Source of the DNA: Paraescarpia echinospica
Taxonomy: Eukaryota; Annelida; Polychaeta; Sabellida; Siboglinidae
Assembly: GCA_020002185.1 (NCBI GenBank)
Contig: CM034537.1
Location: forward strand, 7,717,650 to 7,781,649
Direction of reading: 5' to 3'
Length of the DNA stretch: 64,000 nucleotides
Position 1 is the stretch's first letter. Each line of letters opens with the position of its first letter. Made by a program: the position numbers and the translations under genes. The notes under the pieces are model-generated. The model was not told where the DNA came from. It did not search any database and saw only the letters and a program-made list of their open reading frames with translations. This document shows, piece by piece, positions 1-12,000 of this stretch.

Positions 1-77
1 TTGTTGACAATGTCCTCCTTCTCCCTCAGTTGGTCATCATACGCCACAAGTAGTGGTGCCAAATACTTGGTTTTCAG
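1..77 (-). CDS. CEP89: CEP89 exon, partial (continues left of window)
   Basis: The acceptor is cccccacag before position 77, read on the minus strand. The exon enters in phase 0 and encodes LKTKYLAPLLVAYDDQLREK and a little more, matching the IKYLSPLLLAYED region of human CEP89. It runs off the window with no donor seen. Confidence 0.88.
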   Translation of the reverse strand, partial: MKTKYLAPLLVAYDDQLREKEDIVN

Positions 78-3000
78 CTGTGGGGGTAATACATTTCTTG
101 TTACACAGGTGTAATGTTTAGTTGGCAACATATTTCATGTTACACAAATGCAATGTCTAATGAGCAACAGTTTTATGTTACACAAATGCAATACTTGGAG
201 GGCAATATATTTCATCTCATACATGTACAATGTATCTATTGTTTAGTATAGGTTCAACCCACTACCACATCCACCTACTGAAAAAATTAACATTAATTAG
301 TTATAACTGCCTGAATGAACCACCCCGTCTGGGACTAGTTTCCCTGAGAATGACTTTTATAATAACTGATGCAATAATTCAGTGACAGGAATATCCATTC
401 ATGGAAGATCAACACATAAACTCACCAGCCATGATGGCTTTGGTCCTTTCAAAGGCAAGCCAGGAAGCTCTTCCATCTGAATGTAAAATAATTACATTTA
501 AAACAAAACACGTAGAACGCTACAAAGTGTAATTTGAGGGCTCTTAGCAAAACAAGCTTAGGCTACTAAACGTCAAGAATAGTCTGTGGATGATTGTGGA
601 CAGACAGACTGTGGACAGACCTAAACTAACACAACACATGACTGTGTGTCATACCTAGTCTGTGACACAAGACCTGGCAGTATGTCATATCTAGTCTGTG
701 ACACAACACATGGCAGTATGTCATACCTAGACTGTGACACAACACATGGCAGTATGTCATACCTAGACTGTGACACAACACATGGCAGTATGTCATACCT
801 AGACTGTGACACAACACATGGCAGTATGTCATACCTAGACTGAGACACAACACATGGCTCCGTAAACACTAAAAGAGTAGAATCACCAACACCGTAAACG
901 ATACTGACCTTATTGGCGACATTTTTAAACAAACACAAGTATTATGCAACGGCATTCGTTTATTTTGGTGGATTTATGATGCAGGATTTTTAAAATGTGC
1001 AAGGCAAATCATTACGAGTGTCATGGCGCCAGTGCTACCTCGTGTCTCGACCTCAGAAGGCACTAACATAAACCGTTTCGTGATCATTGTCTGGTTATCC
1101 GCTAAGTGCATTAAAGATATGTTGCAAATTAAATGTAATTGTCACATCGTTAGGACACGCATAAGTGTACATATTCAGATTTCGAACACAAAATTCAAAG
1201 GAATAACAACAGCCTAGGTTACGCTGGCTCAAAGTGATATAGCCCGCGTTTCGTAGTTCTAACAAATTCCATTGGATGGCATCATATATACCCCTAGCTA
1301 AAATGGTTGAACAAAATTATCAGTGAAACAGCATCAGTGATTTGAACATTCATAATTGTTAATATGATTGCTTGTGTAATTTACAATTGTTAACTTATAT
1401 ATTAACCCTCTTGTGGCCAGAATGCCCGAATACGCCTGAATACAGGGGCACATTTAATTGGTACTGTGAAACCATGTCATCCAATAATGGCAATTTATTT
1501 CGGCAGTTAGTAGATAATAATATTGAAGTTTCACTGGTAAGCATCAAAAGTTAGAAATGTTGGCGATTTCCGTGGCTAAATAGCGCCAACCACCACGTGG
1601 TTTTGTAGTCGAACTCGGCGTCACACAATTTCCGGTCCCTCTTTTACGCCACGCAGTGAATATTTTAATGGTGATTTTAGCCAATTAGATTATAGTTTAA
1701 TATTTGCTGCGGGCATAAACATGGAAGCACCCGGGAATTATTCCAAAACACACGTCTGCAGGCGATTTCTACGATTAAATGCTAACTTTCGAGCGGTCTA
1801 TTTTGTTGTAAAGAAGTATTAATGCGCCGCGCGACAACACGTGTGGTGTTTTTTAGCTTTGATGTAATTCTCGACATTATGTCGAACTCCAGCGATTCAG
1901 ACTTAGATGGGATTTTTGAATCGAGTTTATAATGAATGCTGCCATCGAAGGGGAACATTTTGCACTATGGTTACGCATTTTAAATATAACACCGACTTAA
2001 TAGTCCAGACAGGATGACGGCTATGATCACAAAGAACACCATTTTGTATAAAATCTTGAAAATACATGCACTCAGAATATTATCTATGGTTAATAAAACT
2101 TAAATAATTTCAGTTTTATTAACCATAGACATTTAATTAGTTTTCCATTATGGAGTATAGTAATTTATGAACATTTCATACCCAGCATGTAACTGCTAAT
2201 TATTAATTAAAAATATTTAAAAAAATCATTGTTGAGAATTATTTAAGTATTTATTTTTTCAAACTTTAGCAATATTTAGGCAATAAATTGACATATATGT
2301 CACATTCTTGGCTAGTTACACCAGGAATTAGTTCTTCAGATGTAGTGAAAATGTTATTTTAATCGGATCAAAAGTTATTTATTTATTTGCATTCATGCAA
2401 CCCGAGTATATAACATGATTCACTCACAGCACAATCTCTTGATTTAATAGGATTCAATAACAGGCACATATTTGCATTAATCTTGCCTTGAGAGGGTTAA
2501 GGTATCTGCACCGGGTATCATGTCAGTTGATTTTTTTCTTCATAGAACATTAGTAGGTGTCAGTATGAACATGTGTACTATTAAAAAAACCAAGGCACTA
2601 TCACCACATGTCACCAATCAGTCCTTTAAAAACTAGTATTTTTAGTGTGTCTGTGGAAAGTCCCTTTTCAGATTCTTGGAAACTGGCGATGTTTCCATAG
2701 TGACGATCACGTGTGCATCAGCCCAGTTCAAACATAAATTCATTCACCATGAATGCAGATCATATAGTCTGGTTATTCTCATGCCACTATGCTGTTGTAT
2801 TATAATTACCTAAATGCATCACGCTGTTAAAGCAGGTGTCAATCTTTCTACCACAACAAGTTCAACACATGGCCCTTCGTAACACAATATCATGAGACAA
2901 CTTGGCGGGAAAACCTTGGGGGGGGGGAAATCTCAGTAAAAGAAGTTTCTGTCAAATTGTGTTGAAATAAGCCACATGCCAGTAAAAAAAGTGACACCCT

Positions 3001-6000
3001 TATAATTGTAACAACCAGGAAGTATTACTTAATGTAACTTTTTATAAAAACTACAATACTTACAATGTACTTACAACCATACAAATTTTTTTTTTGGAGT
3101 TTCTCAAAATGAAATCAAATGCCATTTTAAGGTGATTTTTGACATTTTTTTAATTGTCTTTAAACACATTTAAATATATCTAAACAATATAAAAATCAAT
3201 TGTTTTGTATCTGAGGCAAACTCTGAGAAAAAATGGTTAGCTTATCTTCAAAACTTATATTAGAAATGATTAATTCAAAAGAAGCATATAATAGCCGATG
3301 CAGCCACCTTAAGTATTGATCAAAACATTGCAATATTTTTAATATTTGACAGAATGTATTATTTTTCAAAGTTAACTTATGAAATAAAATATTACTTTTC
3401 TGAACAGAAATGGGCTTCTTTTTCACTTTTAAACAGAAAATGCATCAGTTGACATGGAAAATGCATCATTTGACACAGAATTTGTTTTTGAAACGAAAAT
3501 TTTTTTTTTTAAACAGAATTTTTTTTTCTTCTGAAATTGAATTTTGAAATGGAATTGAAACAGAATTTGCCTTTTTTGAAACAGAAAATCAGTGTCCCTA
3601 TATCTACTCATAGTGTTTTAAGAAGTATCTCTTTGTTGTCATTCTTATATTGCTATTACTACTTACATTTCTGTTCACACATGAGATGTGCATTCTGCCA
3701 TGTGCTCTGCCTTGCCTTCATAAATGGTAATATGTACTTTTAGTTTATTTTTATATTTTATGATTGGACACACTAAGTATGATTACCAAAATTTAGCATG
3801 CAGGTTTATAATATTATACATATATATATATATATACTCATATTTGCACAGCATGCCAATTGCACATTCAATTGCTCATCCACTAGCGCCCCAGCGTAGC
3901 ATGTCAAAAAAAATTTGGACTGGCAAAAATTTGATCTTGGGTGAGGCCCTGATGTCGTACCTAGACAGTAAAACAACACAATGCTATAAGGTATACCTCA
4001 GCTGATGTGAGCTGTTGGAACTTGGCCTGATATCGTGACAGCTCTGCATTGAGTTTGTGTATGACAGCGCAAAGTGTGTCATGGTCATTCTTGTAATCCT
4101 GAAGCTTCTTCTTCAACACACTCTGCGAGCCACCTGAACTGTCTGAAGACACAAGGCATGTCTTATGGTTTGGCTGATAGTATCACTGTCTGAGGACACA
4201 AGGCATGTCTTATTGTTTGGCTGATAGTATCACTGTCTGAGGACACAAGGCATGTCTTATGGTTTGGCTGATAGTATCACTGTCTGAGGACACAAGGCAT
4301 GTCTTATGGTTTGGCTGATAGTATCACTGTCTGAGTACACAAGGCATGTCTTATGGTTTGGATGATAGTATCACTGTCTGAGGACACAAGGCATGTCTTA
4401 TGGTTTGGTTGATAGTATCACTGTCTGAGGACACAAGGCATGTCTTATGGTTTGGCTGATAGTATCACTGTCTGAGAACACAAGGCATGTCTTTTATGGC
4501 TTGGCTGATAGTATCACTGTCTGAGGACACAAGGTATGTCTTATGGTTTGGCTGATAGTATCACTGTCTGAGAACACAAGGCATGTCTTATGGTTTGGCT
4601 GAGAGTATCACTGTTTGAGAACACATGGCAAGTCTTTTATGGTTTGCTGATAGTATCACTGTCTGAGGACAGAATGCATGTTTTTTATGGTTTGCTGATA
4701 GTATCAAAGTGCTGTCTGAGAACGTAAGGCACATCTTTTGTGGTTTTGCTGAAAGTATCACTGTCTGAGAACACAAGGTGTCTTTTATGGGTTGACTGAT
4801 AGTATAACTGCCTGAGAACACAAGGCATGTCTAGTATGATTTGGCTGATAGTATCACTGTCCAAGAACACAAGGCATATCTAGTACAGTGTGGCTGATAT
4901 TATCACTGCCTGAGAACAAAATGCCTAGAGAAATGTCTAGACATTCCTTTCCAACTAGTATTTGTGACCATTTATATGAGCAGCAACAGGGTGGGAATGT
5001 AGGCACGTACCAGGATCTGTGAATGAGGCCATGCGTTGCACTGAGTTGACTTCAGCCTGCAGCTGATCATTAAGCTGCCGAAGTTCAGCATTCTCGTGTT
5101 GGAAAACAGCGATTCTCTCTTCATATGAGTTCATAAAATCTTCTTGTTTTCGTACCGTGTTGCCAGTGATGTCTAGTGGGACACGGCAAGATTTATCTAC
5201 ATGTACACATACCCACACTGATGCACACACCGTAAGAGATCATACCCTATCTCAGGATGAAGTTGAACTAGTGGTCATCACATCATTAGTAAAAACACAA
5301 TATTTCCCATGCTATGCCAGGTAATGGGTAAACTTATCCTGTCAATTAACCCTTTCAAAGTACCGTATTCGTTCTATTAAGCGTACAGTATGCTTAGCAA
5401 ATATTTGAGACATGGAAATACGTCACATTTTTGGTTCCAATAAGCGTACAGAGGTGTGCACCCATTTTCTTTGGTTCCTGTGGTTCCTGAGTACAGCCAT
5501 CTCAGCAGACATGACTGGCAAGTGATTTATGCATCTCACATACGAGCAACAGGATACGCTGTAAAAATGTCATAATTTAGGTGGACCTTTCAATGTTGTT
5601 TCATCACCAAGCTTTGAATCTAGTATGATATTGGTAAAAATTAAAACACAATGACGGATTCAACAGTCAAGGTTGGCATTGAGATCACTGTCATGGCGTC
5701 AGATGCTATTAAAAAGGGGTATACGCTAATTAGAGCATGTACGCTTAATAGAACGAATACGGTATGTTTATTAATGCTGGAAAATGCATTTCTGTTCAAC
5801 TTCATTTCGAGACAGACAGGGACTTGGATGCATACTATAAATGGGAGATAGCTACTGCTCTAGTTACAGTCAAACTCACTTTTTGATCACCTTAGTAATA
5901 ACCAATACAGCCCTTTGCAATCATAGTAACCCTAAGACGGTCCTGAATTAGTTGTAACCTTAAAATATATTAAATTAATCCTGCTAATACAGTCACCTTG

Positions 6001-9000
6001 CTACTCAGGTCACTTTTGCCCAATCCGAATGGTGTTTGTAACAGTGATATTCCATTATATTGCTATAACAGAAACACCCTGGCTATTTATAGAGCAGCTC
6101 GATAAATAACAACCAGATGTCTGTCGTGAAGGGAAAATTAAGAAGAGACTTATTTGTCAAGCCACTCGAGAAATAACACAAGATTTGCCCGTTATTTATC
6201 AAGCAGATTTCAACATTCATGCAGTACACAGCTTATCACATAGTCTGTCTAAACACTTACTGAGAGATTCTTGCAGTAGAGAGCCCATCTCATTGACGTC
6301 TGGTGCGGACTGTTGCAGTGCCTCAGATGCTGCCTGTTTCAGCCTCATGGACACTGACAGGTACATCTGCTTCTGCTTGCCGAGCTGTTGTTTCTGCTCT
6401 TTCTGCCGATGTTGAAGTTTTGCTTGCTGGTGTTCAAGGGATGTCAGTCGGGGCGATACTAGGAACGCTGCCAACACAGGATCCATGTCAAAGTGATCCA
6501 TCATGTGGTACCACAATGATCCACTATGTGGTGTCAAAGTGATCCATCATGTGGTACCACAATGATCCACTATGTGGTGTCAAAGTGATCCATCATGTGG
6601 TGCCACAGTGGTCCACTATGTGGTGTCAAAGTGATCCATCATGTGGTGCCACAGTGGTCCACTGTGAGGTACCACAATGATCCACTGTGTGGTGTCAAAG
6701 TGATCCATCATGTGGTGCCACAGTGGTCCACTGTGTGGTGCCACAGTGATCCATCATGTGGTACCACAGTGGTCCACTGTGTGGTGCCACAGTGATCCAT
6801 CATGTGGTGCCACTGTGTGGTGCCTGTGTGATCCATCATGTGGTACCACAGTGATCCATCATGTGGTGCCACTGTGTGGTGCCAGTGTGATCCATCATGT
6901 GGTACCACAGTGATCCATCATGTGGTACCACAGTGATCCATCATGTGGTACCACAGTGATCCATCATGTGGTACCACAGTGATCCATCATGTGGTACCAC
7001 AGTGATCCATCATGTGGTACCACAGTGATCCACCATGTGGTACCACAGTGATCCATCATGTGGTACCACAGTGATCCATCATGTGGTGCCACTGTGTGGT
7101 GCCAGTGTGATCCATCATGTGGTACCACAGTGATCCATCATGTGGTACCACAGTGATCCATCATGTGGTACCACAGTGATCCATCATGTGGTGCCACAGT
7201 GATCCATCATGTGGTACCACAGTGATCCATCATGTGGTGACACTGTGTGGTGCCTGTGTGATCCATCATGTGGTACCACAGTGATCCATCATGTGGTGCC
7301 ACTGTGTGGTGCCAGTGTGATCCATCATGTGGTACCACAGTGATCCATCATGTGGTACCACAGTGATCCATCATGTGGTACCACAGTGATCCATCATGTG
7401 GTACCACAGTGATCCATCATGTGGTACCACAGTGATCCATCATGTGGTACCACAGTGATCCATCATGTGGTACCACAGTGATCCATCATGTGGTGCCACT
7501 GTGTGGTGCCAGTGTGATCCATCATGTGGTACCACAGTGATCCATCATGTGGTACCACAGTGATCCATCATGTGGTACCACAGTGATCCATCATGTGGTA
7601 CCACAGTGATCCATCATGTGGTGTCTGCGTGATCCAGTGCTATGAATGAGTTTCTGCTCACAAATGTGATCTTTTGTCCCCCAAACCGTAACAATAATAA
7701 TAGCAACAAAAAGATGTGAAACTTTGTAGCTGCAATCCAACATATCTGTCAAACATTCTAATTGCAATCTCGATTATAAAAGCTGTTCCTCCTTTTTCTT
7801 TCAAGGCCCCATCAAATATTCTCCCTTAAACTAAGGTTGTCCTATTCGACAAGCTCGACTGAAATTGACAGAAAAACGAGACTAAGACGAGGAGAACTGC
7901 CTTACTTGCAGAGCCTGTCTGACTCCGTCCAGACCTGATGGTATCCCCTGTAGAACCCATCTGATTCCGCCCGGTCCTGTTACTCTCCACTGTCGTGGTA
8001 CGGCCCTACAAACACATAATGATGTTAGTGGTCTCGCTTAGCCAACTCTCACATGGCTGCATGACTTTGCCGAGAAAAGAGTTTAGTGACAGATACCCAT
8101 GTGACCATCAGATGGCTTCACTTCAATTCGACAACTGAGTCTGGATTTTTATGTGTACAATTAAAATATATTTAACACGATATTATAAGTGTTTAGATAA
8201 TGCATTTACAGTTCTAATAGCTTACAGAAAATTAAAGGTACCCAAAAATAAGTGTTCAGTTATGTTGATTATTCTAGATATATGAACCTACCACCTAAAC
8301 ATTATCTTTTGCAATTAAGTTTTATTTTTATGTAAAATTAGCCCTCTAAGTTAACTTTTTTGTTTAGGAGCCAACTGGCTCCTACATACATTTTTAGGAG
8401 CCAAATTTAAAAAGTAAGAGCCAAGTAATTGTGTGTGCATATGTATGTAATTGTGTTTTTAGTACCAATTTAATCCAAATTAACCACAGACGTCCGTTTG
8501 AAATATAAATTTAAAACATGAATATGTATGAATATGTGGCCAGATAGTAATTTTATGCATTATAAAACGGTACTCTGGCAAATTAATAACAGTCATATGT
8601 GGAGTCTCTGAAATAACCAATAATTAAAAGTAAATAAATATGTATGTATAGGAACACTGATTTTCTGTTTCGAAATTCTGTTTCAGAAAAAGGTAAATTC
8701 CATTTCAAATGACATATTTTCTGTTTCAGAAAAAGGCAAATTCTGTGTCAAATTACACATTTTCAATGTCAAATGACACATTTCCTGTTTAAAGTGAAAA
8801 AGAAGCCCATTTATGTTCAGAAAGTTATATTTTATTTCAAAGTTAACTTTCAGAAATAATACATTCTGTCAAATATTTAAAATATCACAATGTTATGATC
8901 CATGCATCTATATAACTCTGATTTACTGTGTGGTTAATTGTTCTAAAAACATTTATTTGTACAATAATTGCAACACAGTAACAAAGGTACATAATCAATT

Positions 9001-12000
9001 TAGATAATAAAATAATTCCTCTCACACAATAACATAAATGACTGGTTATTTATAATGCAGCAGTGCTTAATGTATAAGTTAACAAAATTAATGAAAATTA
9101 CACAAACAGTCATATTAACAGTTATGAATGTTTAAATCACTGATGCTGTTTCACTGACAATTGTTTTCAACTATTATGACGCCATCCAACGGAATTTGTG
9201 AGAACTACGAAACGCGGACTATACCATTTTAAGCCAGTGTAACCTAGGCTGTTGGTATTCCTTCGAGTTTTGTATTCGAAACCGGAATATGTACACTTAT
9301 GTGTGTTCTAACGATGTGACAACTACATTTAATTAACAACATGTCTTCAATGCGATTATCGGACAGCCAGACAATGATCAAGAAATGGTTTACGTTAGCG
9401 CCTTCCGCTTGCGTCCCCGTTTACATCGATTGACACAAGGTATCACGGGCACCATGACATTTTGTAGCAATTTGCTTTGCGCGTTTCAAAAATTCTGTCA
9501 TAAATCCACTAAAATACATGAATACCATTGCATAGTAATCATGTTTGTTTTAAAGTATCGCCAATAAAGTCAGTATCGTTTACGGTGTTTGCAAGAAACG
9601 ACAAACGACAACACGTGGTTTATGAAACAGCAAATGACAACGCATGATTTGTTATTAGACTCGTTGCGGTCAGCAGCAGGCGACCGTACATAATGTGTCA
9701 GTCGCCAAACAGAAAAACAGTCACATATGCAACTAATTCAATCACAACTTAGAGGGCTGATAAAATACATCCAGAGTCAAGAACTGACTTGAATGTTTTG
9801 TATACACTGTTTGTTCATACTAGGTCTTCAAATAAGAGCACATTTTTCAAAAGTACTCTTATTTAAAGACTTAGTATGAACGAATGTCATTTTTATTGGT
9901 TACCCTGATTCAGGGTAACCAATTGTTTTTTCATCAGTCAAAATATCTAAAGCATACTCATGTTATTACGTAAACAATTCATGAAATTGCTTTTCATGTA
10001 TTTATACATGCTAACATTATTGAATAGAGACAATGAGAATAACTAAGTAAGATATACCGTTTCATTGACTTGCCAGTGAGGCAATGACGCTGAGAGTGTA
10101 TTCCTGCTCTCAGACTCAAATGTGTCACTGAACCGCACAGAATTATGTGGACTGGTGCGACCAATTGCTCGCAAATCATCCTGATCATATCTGCGCATGC
10201 TCGAACCTTTTGCTGAGAGTGGAGATTGGGACTGAAAAAGTAAACATGAAACCTAAGTAGCATCTGCATTAATTTCTGATCTCCTTAATGCTTATCCTAA
10301 AATTTCTGTTCCCGAGTTCCTTGATATCAGTAACTATTTCTTCATTGATGGGTGACTCAAAGTATGGATCAAACATTGTCAACAATTATATTGAACTAAA
10401 GTATGTTTTTTTTATGACTTTATATATAATAAAAAAATAATATTATTTTACATTTATTTTACATAAATGTTGGTTTATACATATATATTACATATTATGC
10501 TTTATACAATATGAACATGTATCAAATTGTAATATTCCTGCACACAAATATTTAGACAGTAAGTAACATGGAAAAACTGCAGGCCATTAGGCAATGAAAT
10601 ATCAATGAGAGGACAAATATATTGCACAAATACTCACTCGTTTCTTCTTAAGTTTGTTAGGTTTTGCATAGAGTGGATCAGAATCATATTCTACAATCAG
10701 GAATGATTGAATGTGTCATTCAACAGGGAATGTACAATCAGGAATGATTGAATGTGTCATTCAACAGGGAATGTACAATCAGGAGTGATTTAATGTGTTA
10801 TTCAACAGGGAATGTACAATCAGGAGTGATTTAATGTGTTAATACAATGAGAAATACACAACAGGAGTAAGTGACACACATGATCATTCATGAGACACAA
10901 GATCATCCACTGAGCAGTCCTAACTCCTAAGCACTGGATACAGGGAACTTATCTTTACACACACGACATTCACAGTCATGTTTGACACACATGATCATGC
11001 TTGACACACATGATCATGTTGACATACATGATCAGCGCAGCCATGACACACACACACACACAAGATAATGAAAAATGCAACTTGCCAGAGTCTGGGCTCC
11101 TGTAACTGTCATCAAACTGTGGAGGAGGGGGCGGGGTGGCCAGACTCGCCCTGTCCCCTCCCTCTCCATAGTGGATCGATGAGTGCCTACAACAGGCATT
11201 GCCTACAGATGATGTCTGCTATATAAATACTAAAATGAGAAAATGGTGATCATATTACTCTATAATATAAGCTTCTTATATACATAACATTGCTCTAATG
11301 ACAAATATATTTCACATCAAAAAGAAAGGGGTTATTTTGGGGTCAAATTTGCATCTTTGATACAATGAGGGATTTAACAAAATGAAGATGTTACTTTTCT
11401 TCCAAATGATAATATATGCAAACGTCTAGTAGGAAAATGTTGACCTGCTCACGTACACATACACTAGCTTGACTACGGTCAGATGCACATGCACTCCAAG
11501 TGCTAACAGCAGGTTAAAGTAAAAATAATCATAACATAATCAAAGCTAAACACAACAAAACTATAAACCACACACACACACACACACACATGCCCTTTCC
11601 ATATATGAGAAACAGTATTAACAAAAATGTGTACAACATGTAATCCAGCAGAATACCATGTAAGATTGATCAAAGATGTCTTTAATAAAATACAAAGCAA
11701 GTACTCATTGAACATTTAGTAAACACTCAATGGGCACTCATCGAGCAGACAGGTACAGTCACTGAGCACCCAGGAGCACTTACTGAGCACCCACAAACAG
11801 TCACTGATCTCCCAGAAACAGTCACTGAGCAAATAAGAATAGTCAATGAGCACCCATGCTTTGAACACTCAGTGAGCATTCTATGTGCACAGATTATATA
11901 AGACACACAAAGAATGTCAATACCTGTTCCACTAGTTACCCTGTTCTATTAGTTACCCCACCCACTATTTAACTCTATCTACTAGTTACCCCCCCCCACC

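Larger units (their letters stand above)
885..3600 (-). repeat. Left copy of an inverted dispersed repeat, interrupted
   Basis: Positions about 885-1401 match the reverse complement of about 9088-9595, and 3313-3600 match the reverse complement of about 8650-8890. Shared landmarks are CACCGTAAACGATACTGAC, TCGTAGTTCT and AACAGCATCAGTGATTT. Two TTAA-flanked elements (1406-2496 and 2501-3308) interrupt this copy. About 160 bp present in the right copy is missing here. No coding function was seen. Confidence 0.75.
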
